From Rhodocyclaceae bacterium (GTDB lineage: Bacteria; Pseudomonadota; Gammaproteobacteria; Burkholderiales; Rhodocyclaceae), in the NCBI GenBank assembly GCA_020445785.1, contig JAGRFZ010000083.1:10653-54192 (forward strand): DNA of 43,540 nt, written 5' to 3'. Below are positions 15,661 through 26,100 of this stretch, piece after piece. Below the pieces are notes generated by a model that saw nothing but the letters and a program-made list of their open reading frames with translations, made no database searches and was not told the DNA's origin. A program made the translations under genes and the position numbers. Within the stretch, counting starts at the first letter, position 1; every line of letters begins with the position of its first letter.

Positions 15661-17217
15661 TCACGGTGCGCCCTCTTCGTCTTTCAGGTCCATGCCCGCA
15701 TGGACCGGCAGCCGAGCCACCAGGCGAGAGCCTTTGGGCTTGTTCGCAGCGTGGTCGAAGCCGCCACCGAGGCTGGCGAGCCGCTCACGGATGCCGCGCA
15801 AGCCGAAGGAGCGCGGCTTGTTGAGGTCGTTCGGCGCGATGCCGCACCCGTTGTCGGCGATCTCGAGGATGACGTCGTCGCCCTCCTCGGTGAGCCGTAC
15901 TTCCACCTGGTCGGCGCCGGCGTGCTTGCTGATGTTGGTCAACGCTTCCTGGAAGATCCGGAACAGCGCGATCGACGCGCTCTCGGCGAGTTCGATGTCG
16001 TGGTCGGCGCACAGGATGCGGCACGGGATGCCGGTACGCTGGGTGAAATCCTCGGCCTGGCCCTCGATCGCCGCGGCAAGGCCGAAGTCCCGCAGGATGC
16101 CCGGGCGCAGTTCGCGCGTGACGCGGCTGACGGTCTCGATCCCCTCGTCCACCAGCTTGCCCAGCGACGCCGCGCGCCGGGCCAGCACTTCGGGCGGTGC
16201 GTCGAGCTTGCCGGCGAGCATCGCGATCTCGAATTTCATCGCCACCAGGTGGCCACCGAGGACGTCGTGCACATCCCGGGCGATGCGTTCGCGCTCTTCT
16301 TCCTTGACGTGTTGGAGGTGGTTCGACAGCTCGGCCAGTTGGCGTTGCGACTCGCGCAGCTCGGCTTCGGCCTGCTTGCTGTGGGTAATGTTCCACATCA
16401 CGCCTTCCCACGCCATGTTGCCGTCCGGCAGGACCCGCGCCGAGGCCCGCAGGTTGACCCACTTGATGCCGCCGCGGGGTGTGCACACGCGGCCTTCCCA
16501 ATTGATCCGGGCGCCCGGATGGTCGGCTTCGCCGAGGGCGACGATGAAGCTGTCGCGGTCCTCCGACAAGATCCGCTTGGTGAACCCGTCCGGATTTTCG
16601 GCGAGCGTCGCTGCCGGCACGCCCAGCAGCATTTCGCTGGCCTCGCTGGCGAACGGGAACAGCAGGCCGCCGCCTTCGCCGCGCACCATCTGGAACACCA
16701 GCCCCGGGGTGTTGGAAGCCAGCGATCGCAGCCGCGCCTCGTTCTCGCGCAGGGTCGCCTCGGCGGCGCGCCGGCTGCGGCGGTTGGCGGCCTCGCGCAA
16801 TTCCCGCTCGACGGCCGGTAGCAGGCGCTCGAGGTGGTTCTTGTTGAGGTAGTCGTGGGCGCCGGCTCGCATCGCCGAGATCGCCATGTCTTCCTCGATC
16901 TGGCCGGAAACGATGATGAAGGGCACGTCGAGGCCGAGGCTCTTGACCACGTTGAGCGCGGCCATCGCATCGAAACCGGGCATGCGGTGGTCGCACAGGA
17001 TCAGGTTCCATGGTTGGGCGCCGATCGCGCGCTGCATCTCGGCTTCGGAACATACCTGCTGGCTGATCACCTCGTAGCCGGCGAGCCGAAAGCGTCGCAG
17101 CAGCAGGAAGGCGTCGTCGGCGCTGTCCTCGATCAGCAGGACCCGCAGCGTCGGCTTGCTCGATGCCTGCTCGCGCAGGTTCGTGGCCTCAATCGTTTCC
17201 ATCGCTCGATCCGACAT
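15661..17217 (-). CDS. Receiver-PAS-HisKA_3 sensor kinase (NarX-like, cytoplasmic)
   Basis: A 518-residue soluble kinase. Order: receiver domain (about 24-140, Asp76 in [10 protein letters not shown]), PAS domain (about 160-285), HisKA_3 dimerisation helix with phospho-acceptor His317 in [14 protein letters not shown], and a HATPase with NGCGIAP and [10 protein letters not shown] near the C-terminus. The N-terminal receiver means it is probably itself an output of another kinase, giving a relay to the NarL-type regulator. The start could be ATG 17217, overlapping the DUF808 gene by 29 bases, or ATG 17202; GGGAG about 12 bases before 17217 slightly favours the longer form. Confidence 0.9.
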   Translation of the reverse strand: MSDRAMETIEATNLREQASSKPTLRVLLIEDSADDAFLLLRRFRLAGYEVISQQVCSEAEMQRAIGAQPWNLILCDHRMPGFDAMAALNVVKSLGLDVPFIIVSGQIEEDMAISAMRAGAHDYLNKNHLERLLPAVERELREAANRRSRRAAEATLRENEARLRSLASNTPGLVFQMVRGEGGGLLFPFASEASEMLLGVPAATLAENPDGFTKRILSEDRDSFIVALGEADHPGARINWEGRVCTPRGGIKWVNLRASARVLPDGNMAWEGVMWNITHSKQAEAELRESQRQLAELSNHLQHVKEEERERIARDVHDVLGGHLVAMKFEIAMLAGKLDAPPEVLARRAASLGKLVDEGIETVSRVTRELRPGILRDFGLAAAIEGQAEDFTQRTGIPCRILCADHDIELAESASIALFRIFQEALTNISKHAGADQVEVRLTEEGDDVILEIADNGCGIAPNDLNKPRSFGLRGIRERLASLGGGFDHAANKPKGSRLVARLPVHAGMDLKDEEGAP

Positions 17218-18151
17218 GTCGTTCGTCCGCTCCCGATCCGTGGGCGGTGGCCGGGCGCAGGCGACGTACGCCCGTGACCACGGCCAGCAGCAGGGCCCCG
17301 GCCAGGACGCCGACCAGTGCGTTGAAACCCATTTCCGCCAGCGTCCCCACCACCCCTGAAAAATCTTCGATGTGCGCTGCGATCCAATGATGCAGCGGCG
17401 TCAGCCCGTGCACCAGGATGCCGCCGCCGACCAGGAACATCGCGGCGGTGCCGGCCACCGACAAGGTCTTCATCAGCCACGGTGCGGCGTGCAGGATGGC
17501 ACGACCGACCGCCTGGGAAAGGTTGCCGGGCCGCGCGCTCAGGTAGAGACCCAGGTCGTCGAGCTTGACGATCGCCGCGACCAGACCATAGACACCTGCG
17601 GTCATCACCAGCGCGATGCCGGAGAGCACCAGGACGCGGGTCATGAGCTCCGCCTCCGCGACGGTGCCGAGGGTGATCGCGATGATCTCCGCGGAGAGAA
17701 TGAAATCGGTGCGGATGGCGCCCTTGATCTTGTCCTTTTCCAGGGCCACCAGATCGACCTGGGGGTCACCGAGGGCGCGTGCGAGGTCGGCTTTGTGCTG
17801 GGCCTCTTCGGGGTCGTGGAAAAACTTGTGGGCGAGTTTCTCGAAGCCCTCGAAGCACAGGAAGGCGCCGCCCAGCATCAAGAGCGGTGTCACCGCCCAG
17901 GGCGCGAAGGCACTGATTGCCAGCGCCAGCGGCACCAGAATCGCCTTGTTGATGAACGAACCCTTGGCAACGGCCCAGACCACCGGAATCTCGCGTTCCG
18001 CGGAAACGCCGGTGACCTGCTGGGCGTTCAACGCAAGGTCGTCGCCGAGTACGCCCGCGGTCTTCTTCGCCGCCACCTTAGTGAGGATCGCGACGTCGTC
18101 GAGCACGGTCGCGATGTCGTCGATCAGTGCCAGCAGACTCGAAGCCGCCAT
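17189..18151 (-). CDS. DUF808 (YedI-type) inner-membrane protein
   Basis: A 320-residue membrane protein whose N-terminus ([20 protein letters not shown]), followed by the [20 protein letters not shown] region and [15 protein letters not shown], is typical of the DUF808 family that includes E. coli YedI. Several hydrophobic helices follow, including residues near 75-105, 165-200 and 225-255, plus one at the C-terminus. Function is unknown in the family. Its end overlaps the start of the two-component kinase gene, so the two may be co-transcribed, though a functional link is not established. Confidence 0.88.
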   Translation of the reverse strand: MAASSLLALIDDIATVLDDVAILTKVAAKKTAGVLGDDLALNAQQVTGVSAEREIPVVWAVAKGSFINKAILVPLALAISAFAPWAVTPLLMLGGAFLCFEGFEKLAHKFFHDPEEAQHKADLARALGDPQVDLVALEKDKIKGAIRTDFILSAEIIAITLGTVAEAELMTRVLVLSGIALVMTAGVYGLVAAIVKLDDLGLYLSARPGNLSQAVGRAILHAAPWLMKTLSVAGTAAMFLVGGGILVHGLTPLHHWIAAHIEDFSGVVGTLAEMGFNALVGVLAGALLLAVVTGVRRLRPATAHGSGADERHVGSSDGND

Positions 18152-18210
18152 AGGGATTCCATTCGATCGGGTTAGCGGATCTTAGCGGTCGTCGGAAATT
18201 CGCTCAATCC

Positions 18211-18236
18211 GCCACCGGGCGAAGGCGCCCGGTGGC
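18211..18236 (-). terminator. GC-rich hairpin after the aminotransferase gene
   Basis: A perfect 11-base inverted repeat, GCCACCGGGCG and CGCCCGGTGGC with a four-base loop, starts a few bases downstream of the aminotransferase stop on the minus strand. No T-run follows, so it is either a weak intrinsic terminator or an mRNA 3'-end stabiliser that separates this gene from the DUF808 gene. Confidence 0.5.
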
Positions 18237-18240
18237 CGTC

Positions 18241-19365
18241 TCACAGCGCCGCCAGCGCCTGTTCCAGGCGGGCGACCGTGGCCGCGCCGTCGTGCAGCTT
18301 GTCGAGCCCGAAAAGGCCGACCCGGAAGGTCCGGAAGTCGGCCGGCTCGTCGCACTGCAACGGTACCCCGGCAGCCGTCTGCAATCCCTGAGCGACGAAC
18401 TTGCGCCCGCTGTGCAAGTCCGGGTCGTCGGTGTAGCTGACGACCACGCCCGGTGCCTGAAAGCCCTTCGCGGCGACGCTGACGAAGCCGGCACCTTCGA
18501 GCAGTTCGCGAACCTGTCGGCCGAGTGCGAGCTGCTCCTCGCGGACCTTGTCGAAACCGTAGGCCTCGGTTTCGAGCATGACGTCTCGGACACGGCGCAG
18601 GGCATCGGTCGGCATCGTGGCGTGGTAGGCGTGCCCGCCGTTTTCGTAGGCCTGCATGATCTGCAGCCATTTCTTCAGATCGCAGGCGAAGCTGGTGCTG
18701 GTGGTGGCGTCGATGCGCGCGAGCGCCTCCTGTCCAAGCATCACCAGCCCGGCGCAGGGCGAACCGCTCCAGCCTTTTTGTGGGGCGCTGACAAGGATGT
18801 CGACGCCGCATGCCTTCATGTCGACCCAGACCGTACCGGAGGCGATGCAGTCGAGCACGAAAAGACCGCCGACGGCGTGCACCGCATCGGCCACGGCGCG
18901 CAGGTAATCATCGGGCAGCATCATGCCGGCGGCGGTCTCGACGTGGGGCGCGAACACCAACTCGGGCTTGAACTCGCGGATCGTCGCCACCACCTCATCG
19001 ATCGGGGGCGGAATGAATGGCGCCTGGTGCTCGTCGGCGATCCGGCGCGCCTTCAGTACCCTTTCCTCGGATGGGATGCCGCCCATCTCGAAGATCTGGG
19101 ACCAGCGAAAGCTGAACCAGCCGTTGCGAATGACCAGGCAGCGGCGCCCGGTGGCGAACTGCCGGGCCACCGCTTCCATGCCGAAAGTGCCCGAGCCCGG
19201 CACCACGATCGCCGCGTCGGCGTTGTAGACTTTCTTGAGGACACGTGAGATGTCGCGCATGACACCCTGAAAGCGCTGCGACATGTGGTTGAGTGCGCGG
19301 TCGGTGTAGACCACCGAGTATTCGAGCAGGCCGTCGGGGTCGACATCGGGAAGCAATCCGGGCAT
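18241..19365 (-). CDS. Class V PLP-dependent aminotransferase (alanine/serine-glyoxylate type)
   Basis: A 374-residue fold-type I enzyme. The N-terminus places a VVPGSGTFGMEAVARQF cofactor loop near residue 60, a FVLDCIASGTVW segment with the cofactor Asp near residue 165, and the Schiff-base lysine in VSAPQKGWSG. Overall length and layout fit the alanine-glyoxylate, serine-glyoxylate and 2-aminoethylphosphonate transaminase group. The ATG at 19365 has GGAG nine bases upstream. It is alone between a divergent gene and a hairpin, so context does not narrow the substrate. Glyoxylate use would be compatible with the malate synthase in the same window, but they are 12 kb apart. Confidence 0.87.
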   Translation of the reverse strand: MPGLLPDVDPDGLLEYSVVYTDRALNHMSQRFQGVMRDISRVLKKVYNADAAIVVPGSGTFGMEAVARQFATGRRCLVIRNGWFSFRWSQIFEMGGIPSEERVLKARRIADEHQAPFIPPPIDEVVATIREFKPELVFAPHVETAAGMMLPDDYLRAVADAVHAVGGLFVLDCIASGTVWVDMKACGVDILVSAPQKGWSGSPCAGLVMLGQEALARIDATTSTSFACDLKKWLQIMQAYENGGHAYHATMPTDALRRVRDVMLETEAYGFDKVREEQLALGRQVRELLEGAGFVSVAAKGFQAPGVVVSYTDDPDLHSGRKFVAQGLQTAAGVPLQCDEPADFRTFRVGLFGLDKLHDGAATVARLEQALAAL

Positions 19366-19506
19366 TGCGGTCTCCAGTTCGAGCGATTGTTCTTCGGTAT
19401 GGGCCGAAGGATACCGCGAAGGCCGGTGCCTGCCGTCCAGGCGTTGGTCGCCAGTGCTGCCTGGGGCACGCCGTTGGGCTCGGCCCGTCGGTTCGAGAGG
19501 AACGAA
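19366..19506. promoter_or_regulatory. Divergent promoter region
   Basis: These 141 bases separate the aminotransferase gene (minus) from the DUF502 gene (plus) and must carry both promoters. A six-base inverted repeat (CTTCGG and CCGAAG around TATGGG, about 19390-19408) lies near the aminotransferase start. GAGAGG precedes the plus-strand ATG. No clear -35/-10 pair is visible. Confidence 0.35.
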
Positions 19507-20103
19507 ATGAAGACGATCGGAAAGATATTTGCGTCGGGCCTGCTGGCGGTGGTGCCGATCGTGGCCACGCTCTACCTGCTGGTATGGCTGGTGACGACGG
19601 CCGAGCGATTGTTCGGCAGCCTGTTGATCGACCTCGTGCCGCAAGGCATGCGCTTTCCCGGCATGGGCGTACTGCTGGGCTTGCTCGGGATCTTCCTGGT
19701 GGGCTTGCTGATGCGGGCGTGGGTGATCCGCAAGCTGTTCCACAAGGTCGAGCAGGCGGTGATGTCGATTCCGTTGGTCAAGTCGGTCTATTCTGCCTTC
19801 AAGGATTTCTTCGGTCTGATCGCCGATGGCGACAAGTCGGATCTGCTGCGGGTCGTTACCGTGACGCTGCCCGGCACTTCGCTGCGGTTGATCGGGTTCG
19901 TCACCCGCAGCGACTTCTCCGCGCTGCCGCCGGGCATAGCCCGCGACGGGGAGGTCATGGTGTATTTCCCGATGAGCTATCAGATCGGCGGCTACACGAT
20001 GTTCGTCCCGGTGGACCAGCTCGAGCCCCTCGACCTTCCGCGTGAGGAGGCCATGCGCTTCGCCGTGACCGCAGGCGTCAATGCGCCCTTGCGGGCCGAC
20101 TGA
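19507..20103 (+). CDS. DUF502 family inner-membrane protein
   Basis: A 198-residue protein. Two hydrophobic segments lie near the N-terminus (about 8-30 and 52-70), followed by a soluble domain. The family-typical stretch includes IPLVKSVYSAFKDF, then VMVYFPMSYQIGGYTMFVP. DUF502 proteins are common in proteobacteria and plants (COV1-like) and their function is unclear; roles in envelope biogenesis or trafficking have been suggested in plants. The ATG at 19507 is preceded by GAGAGG. It is monocistronic by position. Confidence 0.9.
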   Translation: MKTIGKIFASGLLAVVPIVATLYLLVWLVTTAERLFGSLLIDLVPQGMRFPGMGVLLGLLGIFLVGLLMRAWVIRKLFHKVEQAVMSIPLVKSVYSAFKDFFGLIADGDKSDLLRVVTVTLPGTSLRLIGFVTRSDFSALPPGIARDGEVMVYFPMSYQIGGYTMFVPVDQLEPLDLPREEAMRFAVTAGVNAPLRAD

Positions 20104-20146
20104 TGTCGCCGTTCACTGCCGCCGGGTTGCGGTGGGCCGGCCTCGC

Positions 20147-23050
20147 CTATCGTGCTTCGCCGACGTTCGTTGCGTCGTCGATGCCGGCCTCGACGATGGC
20201 TTCGAGCGCCGTTTCCATCGCCGCCCGGATGCTCGCTTCGAAACTGTCGGCCACCGACGTGTCGCCAGCCTTGGCGCGTGTTTCGAGCCCCGCCGCACAG
20301 GCCGAGAACGCGGTCAGGCCAAGGTTGGCGCCGCTGCCCTTCAGAAAGTGGGCGCCGCGCGCGAGGGCCGCGCAGTCTGCGTTGGCGAGACTGGCCGCAA
20401 GTTCGGCCAGCTTTTCCTCGGTCGATTCGACGAACAGCCGCAGACTGCGTTCGATCAGCGCCTGACCGCCGATTTCACGCAGTCCTTCGAGGCGGGAAAC
20501 ATCGAGAATCTGGCGCTCGGGCACGGCCGGTAGGCCGATGTCGGTGCGGCTCACGACGACCGCATCCACTTCACCGCGCACGCGCTGCAGGACCTGGGAC
20601 AGATCCTGCATCTCGAACGGCTTGGCCAGATAGTCGTCCATGCCGGCGGCCAGGCAGCGTTCGCGGTCCCCCTGCATGGCGTTGGCGGTCAGCGCGATGA
20701 TCGGCAGGCGGCCACGGCCTTCCCGCCACCCGCTCTGACCGGTCTCCCATTCGCGGATCAGGCGGGTCGCCTCGAAGCCGTCCAGGCCCGGCATCTGGCA
20801 GTCCATCAGGACCGCGTCGAACGGTACCGTGGTCGCCGCCGCGACGCCTTCCCGCCCGCCGGGGGCGACCTGGACGCGGCAGCCCAGGCGCACCAGCATG
20901 GCACGCGCCACGTCCTGGTTCACCGGGTTGTCCTCGACCAGCAGCACGGTCAGATCGAGCGCGTCGTCTGTCTCTGGTTCGCGCGTGTCGTCCGCGGCCC
21001 CGCAGTCGGCAATGCCGAGTACTTCGCGCATCGCGCTGAACAACTGCGACTTTCGAATCGGTTTGGTGAGGTAGCGGTCGACGCCGGCTGCGCGGGCCGC
21101 CTGGGACACCGAGGCGCGAGAGATCGATGTCAGCATCACGATCGGCCTGCCTTCGAAGCCGGGCTGCTGGCGTAGTCTCTCGGTCAGCTGGATGCCACTG
21201 GTTCCCGGCATGTGGAGATCGAGGAGGGCGATGTCGAACTGGTCGCCGCGCTCGGCGGCTCGGCGCACCGTGACCAGGGCATCGGAGGCGTTGCCAGCGA
21301 GCTCGGCGCGCATGCCCCAGCTTCGGGCGTGGTTGTTGAGGATGCGCCGGTTGGTGGCGTTGTCGTCGACGATCAGCACCTGCAGGCCCCGCAGACCATC
21401 GCCGTCCTGCTCCCAGACGCTGCGTTCGCGGGGGGCGGCAACACGTAGCCGGACGGTGGTCCAGAAGGTGCTGCCGACGCCCGGTGTGCTCTCGGCGCCG
21501 GCCGCGCCACCCATCAGCCCGCTGAGGCGGCGGACGATCGCCAGTCCGAGGCCGGTGCCGCCGTAGCGTCGTGCGGTGCTGACGTCCTCCTGCGAAAATT
21601 CCTCGAAGATCGAATCGATCCGTTCGGCCGCGATGCCGGGGCCGGTGTCCCGGATCTCGATCCGTAGCTGCAGTTCGTCCGCCCGGCGTTCGATCACTGA
21701 GGCACGCAGTTCCACCTCGCCGCGCTCGGTGAACTTGACGGCATTGCCGAGCAGGTTCGAGATGACCTGGCGCAGGCGTCCTGGATCGCCCTGGACCCAC
21801 AGGGGCATGTCCGGCGCAATCATGCCCGCCAGCTCCAGACCCTTGCTCTGGGCTCGCTCGGCGAACAGGCCGACGACGTCTTCGATCATGTCCGGAAAAT
21901 GAAAATCCACTTCCTCCAGGTCGAGCCGGTTGGCTTCGATCTTGGAAAAGTCGAGGATGTCGTCGATGACAGCCAGCAAGGCCTGGGCGGAACGCATCAC
22001 GGTCTGGGCGAATCCGCGCTGCTCGTCGTCGAGACGGGTCGCCAGCAGCAGTTCGGTCATGCCCAGCACGCCGTTCATCGGCGTGCGGATTTCGTGGCTC
22101 ATGTTGGCGACGAACATGGATTTGGCGCGGTTGGCCTGCTCGGCGAGCGCGAGCGCACCGTGGGCATCGTCGGCGGCCTTGGCGAGTTCGCGGTTGATCC
22201 GGGCCAGTTCGTCACCGCGCTCGGCCAGGCTGCGATCGCGTTCCTGGAGCTGGCTCAGCATGTGGTTGTAGCCGGCAGTGAGCTGACCGATCTCGTCGTG
22301 CCCCGGATTGTCGACCCGCAGGCTGAAATCCTGGTCCCGGCTCACCCGACGCATCGAGTCGGCCAACGACAGGATCGGATCGACGATGCGGCGATGCAGC
22401 CGGTCCGACAAGCGCAGCGCGATCGCACCCGCCACCAGGGTGGCGGCCAGGATCACCAGCAGGCTCTGCAGCAGCGCGCGGTACATGCGTTCGAGCCCCG
22501 CCCGCACATAGACGAAGCCCAGGGTGTCGCCGTGCATCTGGACCGGTGCCAGCGCTTCGGCGTGGGTCCAGGAGAAGCGGTGCATCGGTGCCCCCGTCTC
22601 GGGGGGCGGGCCCCAGGCCGAGGCATTCGTCAGCGCCGCCACGTCGGCGCTGGCCGGTGCGCCGAAGCGGGCCAGCACGTCGCCATCGGCGGTCAGCAGG
22701 AGTCCCTGGCGGATGGATGGTTCCGCCCGCAGGGATTCGAGCAGACGGGTCGCCTGCCGGTCGTCCTCGAATTCCAGCGAGGCGGTGGAATTGCGTGCCA
22801 CCATGCCGGCGACGAGGCCCATGCGCTCGATCGTCGCATTGCGGAAGGCAAAGGTCTGGAGGGCGACGACAGTGACCGCCGCGCCGAGCAGGGCGATCCC
22901 GAGCACGATCAGGATCACGCGCCGCAGGCGCAGCCGCATCGAGTCGTGCGGGTCGCCCGTCGCTGCCGCGGGGCCCGCTCCTCCGGCCTTTCCGCGCCGC
23001 TGTTGCGCAGGAGCCGCTGCCGACCTTGGGCGTTTCGATGTCGAATTCAT
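20147..23050 (-). CDS. Hybrid histidine kinase: CHASE8-HAMP-HisKA-HATPase-REC-REC-HPt
   Basis: A 967-residue membrane kinase. A disordered N-terminus precedes TM1 (about 44-66). A periplasmic segment (about 67-190) resembles the CHASE8 domain of YfiN, with an [16 protein letters not shown] stretch and an RDQDFSLRV segment after TM2. TM2 is near 195-213, followed by HAMP. The kinase core has His319 in [10 protein letters not shown], a LLGNAVKF N-box, DTGPGIA and TGLGLAI. Two receivers follow with Asp611 and Asp750, and a C-terminal HPt has His901 in [11 protein letters not shown]. This is a complete BarA-like phosphorelay in one chain. It is the last gene of the TonB-YfiR operon; its ATG overlaps the yfiR-like stop codon. 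No output regulator is adjacent, so it must signal to a regulator elsewhere. Confidence 0.93.
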   Translation of the reverse strand: MNSTSKRPRSAAAPAQQRRGKAGGAGPAAATGDPHDSMRLRLRRVILIVLGIALLGAAVTVVALQTFAFRNATIERMGLVAGMVARNSTASLEFEDDRQATRLLESLRAEPSIRQGLLLTADGDVLARFGAPASADVAALTNASAWGPPPETGAPMHRFSWTHAEALAPVQMHGDTLGFVYVRAGLERMYRALLQSLLVILAATLVAGAIALRLSDRLHRRIVDPILSLADSMRRVSRDQDFSLRVDNPGHDEIGQLTAGYNHMLSQLQERDRSLAERGDELARINRELAKAADDAHGALALAEQANRAKSMFVANMSHEIRTPMNGVLGMTELLLATRLDDEQRGFAQTVMRSAQALLAVIDDILDFSKIEANRLDLEEVDFHFPDMIEDVVGLFAERAQSKGLELAGMIAPDMPLWVQGDPGRLRQVISNLLGNAVKFTERGEVELRASVIERRADELQLRIEIRDTGPGIAAERIDSIFEEFSQEDVSTARRYGGTGLGLAIVRRLSGLMGGAAGAESTPGVGSTFWTTVRLRVAAPRERSVWEQDGDGLRGLQVLIVDDNATNRRILNNHARSWGMRAELAGNASDALVTVRRAAERGDQFDIALLDLHMPGTSGIQLTERLRQQPGFEGRPIVMLTSISRASVSQAARAAGVDRYLTKPIRKSQLFSAMREVLGIADCGAADDTREPETDDALDLTVLLVEDNPVNQDVARAMLVRLGCRVQVAPGGREGVAAATTVPFDAVLMDCQMPGLDGFEATRLIREWETGQSGWREGRGRLPIIALTANAMQGDRERCLAAGMDDYLAKPFEMQDLSQVLQRVRGEVDAVVVSRTDIGLPAVPERQILDVSRLEGLREIGGQALIERSLRLFVESTEEKLAELAASLANADCAALARGAHFLKGSGANLGLTAFSACAAGLETRAKAGDTSVADSFEASIRAAMETALEAIVEAGIDDATNVGEAR

Positions 23051-23610
23051 TCCAGCACGTTCGCCAGTTCGAGAAGCGGCGCCGCGATGTCGATGCCGAC
23101 GGCGCGGGCCGCACGCAGATTGATTTCGAAGGTCACGCGATTTTCGCCGCTGACCAGACCGACCATGCCTCCGCGGGCCGCGAATCGTTCCGCGTCGCCG
23201 ACCGTCAGCGTCGCATGCCCGACCGCCGGCACCTGCGATCGGGGCGCGCCGCCGGGCACCCGCGAAAGATAGAGCACCTGGCTACCGCGGGCGGCATCGT
23301 CATCGAGCGCCTCGAGCCGGCGATAACGTGCCCGGAAGCCGCGGACCTCGCGGCCGTCGACTCCGGCCAGGGCGGTGGCCACCGGCGAGTCCCCGTGGGT
23401 GCAGATGGTCAGGGTCCGGTCGCGAATCGACCCGGGCGGCCACTCGATGAACTTGGCGATCTTGAACACCAGCGCCGCCTTGATGCGGTCTTCGCGTGTG
23501 GGCTCGCCGGCACCGGCGGACACGGGGGCCGCCAGCAGCAGGGCCAGCCCGGTGCACAGCAACCATGCCCTGACGGCTGGATGGCGGGGGAGTACGCGTT
23601 GCGGGCGCAT
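23047..23610 (-). CDS. Periplasmic YfiR-like protein (DUF4154)
   Basis: A 187-residue exported protein. A signal peptide ([20 protein letters not shown]) precedes the family core: [20 protein letters not shown] near residues 40-60, [12 protein letters not shown], a central QVLYLSR strand, and [18 protein letters not shown] followed by a Leu/Ala-rich tail (ISSKLL-like region replaced by [10 protein letters not shown]). YfiR in Pseudomonas binds and represses the CHASE8 sensor of YfiN. Here the next gene, overlapping by four bases, is a CHASE8-type kinase, so this protein very probably controls that kinase. The ATG at 23610 starts ten bases after the receptor gene. Confidence 0.9.
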   Translation of the reverse strand: MRPQRVLPRHPAVRAWLLCTGLALLLAAPVSAGAGEPTREDRIKAALVFKIAKFIEWPPGSIRDRTLTICTHGDSPVATALAGVDGREVRGFRARYRRLEALDDDAARGSQVLYLSRVPGGAPRSQVPAVGHATLTVGDAERFAARGGMVGLVSGENRVTFEINLRAARAVGIDIAAPLLELANVLE

Positions 23611-23620
23611 CGGCGGCCGG

Positions 23621-25744
23621 TCAGAAGTCCAGCCGAAGCTGGCCGTAGAGTGACCGTTCGACGTCCAGCGCGGGCATGTCGCCGAGCTCGGAGACGAATT
23701 CGGGATGGCTGGCGTGGAGCAGGTTGCGGCCGGCCAACGCCAGTTCGAGGTCGCGCCGCGGACGCCAGGCGAGGCGCAGGTCGAGTTCGGTGTAGGACGG
23801 TATCTCGACCCCCGGCGCCGGTGCTTCGAGCCGGCCGACATGGCGCACCACGAGGTCGGCGTCGGTGTCGGGGCGGGGCGACCAACTCGCCCGCACGAAT
23901 GCCTGGTGGCGTGGCGACGCACCCTGGCGGTCGGTCGCGAACAAGTCGCCGGGTTCCACGACCGAGAGCTTGAGGAAACTGTATCCGCCGCGCAGGTGCC
24001 AGTCGCGGTGGGCCCGCCAATCGGCCGAAATTTCCAGACCGCGGCTGGTCGCGCGTGCGCCATTGCCCATGGCCGCCGGTTGCACCACGTGAGTCGTATC
24101 CGGGAACAGGAACAGGCACTGGGGGGCCGGGCTCCCCGACGGCGCACACACCGGGGCGAGGAAGCGGCCGGCGCGCAGGTCACGGTAGCGATTGTAGAAG
24201 AAGGCGAGTTCGGCGCTGAGTCGATGGTCGAAGCGCTGCTTGAGCCCGGCCTCGAAGGCCGTCAGACGCTCGGAATCGACGCGCCCACTGGCCTCGATGG
24301 CGACGGCGACCGGCAACGGATTCCGATCGCCGAGGGGCGGCAGTACGGACTGATTGATCACCCCGCCGCGATCGACGCGACTCGGTGTGCGCACCGCCCG
24401 TGCGGCCGAGGCCCACATCGTGGTGCGGCGGTTCGGGGTCCACAGCAGTCTCAGATTGGGTTGAAGGTCGTCGCTGCTGTCCTCGTGGATCTCGATCTTG
24501 GTACCAAGGGTGAGCACCAGCCGTTCCGGCTGCAGCGTGATGTCGTCCTGGACGAAGGCGCTGCACATCCGCAGGCTGTCCGAGGCCGTGAGCGACGCAT
24601 ATTGGCGCGTATCGGGTGGCACGCCGCCGAGTGCGGGGCGTATCGAATCGTCGGTGTAGCGGTAACCGAAGCCGACAACGAGGTCATGCCCGGCGAAGCG
24701 CTCGCTGCGAAGCTGGAAGTCCGCGTCGTAGGTGTCCCGCTGCTCGTCGAAATGGGCGGGCCAGTCCCGTTCGGTGTGATCGAAGTAGGCCTGCAGCGTA
24801 AAGCTCTCGGTCTTGGAGAGGTGGTGCTGCCACCTCGCCAGGAGGCTGCCGCCCGACACGCGGCGTTCGGTCGGAATGGCGCCCGTGTACGGTGCCGAAA
24901 GCGTGTTGGCGATCACCGTTTCCCCCGACCGTCCCCGGTAGTAGTCGCCCTGGACGGTGAACGCGTCCCGTTCGTCCGGCGCGAGGTCGACACGGAAGCC
25001 GGCCCGCGACTGGTGCCAGTCGTCTTCGCCGTCGATCGAGCTGCCGGCCAGCCTGGTGGCGTCATTGCGACGGGTCTTGGCCGACACGCGCCAATGCCCG
25101 ATCGCGCCGACGGTACCACCGTGGCGTGCGCTGACAAGCACCTTCTCCTCGGGGCCGGCGAGTGCGGTGACCTGGGTTCCCTGGGTCGCGGCCGCCGATT
25201 TGGTGATGATGTTGATGACGCCGTTGACCGCATTGGCGCCCCACAGGGTCGCACCCGGCCCGCGGATCACCTCGATGCGCTCGATGTCCTCGAGCGCAGT
25301 GTCCTGGACGTCCCAATAGACACCGGAGAATGTCGGCGAATAGACGCTGCGGCCATCGATCAGCACCAGCAGCTTGTTGGTGAAGCGGCCGTCCATGCCG
25401 CGTGCGCTGACCGCCCACACGTTGGCGCTGATGCTTGCCACCTGCACCCCCGGGATGGTCCGCAGCAAGTCGGGGATCGTCGTCGCGGGTGAGCGGCGGA
25501 TGTCTTCGGCGGTAAGGACGGTCACTGCCGCAGCGGCCTGGGACACGGTCTGCGGCTTCTTCGAGACGGTGGTGATCTCGAGCTGCAGGACTTCCTTCAG
25601 GTCGAGATCGAAGAAGGCGTCGTCGGTGGCCAGGCTCGGCCCCGCGAGCGCGGCCGCGGTGAACAGCGCGGCAAGTCTGAAACGTCGCCGCGCGCGACCG
25701 CTGGGGCGGCCGCGGCTGTCGGGCAGGGTTCGGTCGTGGCGCAT
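23621..25744 (-). CDS. TonB-dependent outer-membrane receptor
   Basis: A 707-residue protein. After a signal peptide ending near SLATDD, a plug domain follows: VSKKPQTVSQAAAAVTVLTAEDIRRS, TIPDLLRTIPGVQV, and RIEVIRGPGATLWGANAVNGVINI, all standard for BtuB/IutA/FepA-type plugs. The rest has barrel-like alternation and ends in an aromatic-terminated strand (LRLDF). The stretch around residues 40-55 may be an energy-coupling or signalling segment. It heads the operon with the YfiR-like protein and the CHASE8 kinase, so it may be a transporter whose occupancy is sensed, or a signalling receptor. I see no riboswitch or Fur-like box upstream that would reveal the ligand. Confidence 0.92.
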   Translation of the reverse strand: MRHDRTLPDSRGRPSGRARRRFRLAALFTAAALAGPSLATDDAFFDLDLKEVLQLEITTVSKKPQTVSQAAAAVTVLTAEDIRRSPATTIPDLLRTIPGVQVASISANVWAVSARGMDGRFTNKLLVLIDGRSVYSPTFSGVYWDVQDTALEDIERIEVIRGPGATLWGANAVNGVINIITKSAAATQGTQVTALAGPEEKVLVSARHGGTVGAIGHWRVSAKTRRNDATRLAGSSIDGEDDWHQSRAGFRVDLAPDERDAFTVQGDYYRGRSGETVIANTLSAPYTGAIPTERRVSGGSLLARWQHHLSKTESFTLQAYFDHTERDWPAHFDEQRDTYDADFQLRSERFAGHDLVVGFGYRYTDDSIRPALGGVPPDTRQYASLTASDSLRMCSAFVQDDITLQPERLVLTLGTKIEIHEDSSDDLQPNLRLLWTPNRRTTMWASAARAVRTPSRVDRGGVINQSVLPPLGDRNPLPVAVAIEASGRVDSERLTAFEAGLKQRFDHRLSAELAFFYNRYRDLRAGRFLAPVCAPSGSPAPQCLFLFPDTTHVVQPAAMGNGARATSRGLEISADWRAHRDWHLRGGYSFLKLSVVEPGDLFATDRQGASPRHQAFVRASWSPRPDTDADLVVRHVGRLEAPAPGVEIPSYTELDLRLAWRPRRDLELALAGRNLLHASHPEFVSELGDMPALDVERSLYGQLRLDF

Positions 25745-26100
25745 CGGAGACTCCGGTTCGGATCGTCGGCAGGCGTGTCGCCGCCGACATCACATCGGCA
25801 GCGGAGTGCCCGCGCTTGAATCCCTCCGGGGGCGACGGGGATCGCGACGGACCGGCTCCGGAGCCTCGGTTGCCGCACGGGGCCTGCGGTCCGTCGCCGT
25901 GGCGGTCGTCCCGGATGCCTGGCACCGCGCGGGAAAATTTCGTGTCACCCGTCGAGACGTGCCGAGCGATGCCCGCATTCGGTGTCGGCATCGGGCGCAT
26001 TCCTCGCCTTGCCGCGGTGGTGCGAGGCCCGGGTCGGGTCTGTCCGCAATGGCCGTGGGCGACCGGCGAGTGTGGGCCTGCCGCCGAGCGGGCTTGCGTG
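25745..26100. other. 356-base gap upstream of the TonB operon
   Basis: This is GC-rich sequence between the dehydrogenase stop codon and the receptor start codon, both on the minus strand. I looked for cobalamin, TPP and cyclic-di-GMP riboswitch cores, Fur-like boxes and sigma-54 elements and found none convincing. Frames crossing it on either strand look like shadows of neighbouring genes. A receptor promoter is expected here. An A/T stretch (GAAAATTT) near 25931-25938 is the only AT-rich patch. Confidence 0.4.

Noticed and set aside
25745-26100. Riboswitch upstream of the TonB receptor
   Set aside because: No cobalamin, TPP or cyclic-di-GMP aptamer core could be matched on the minus strand.
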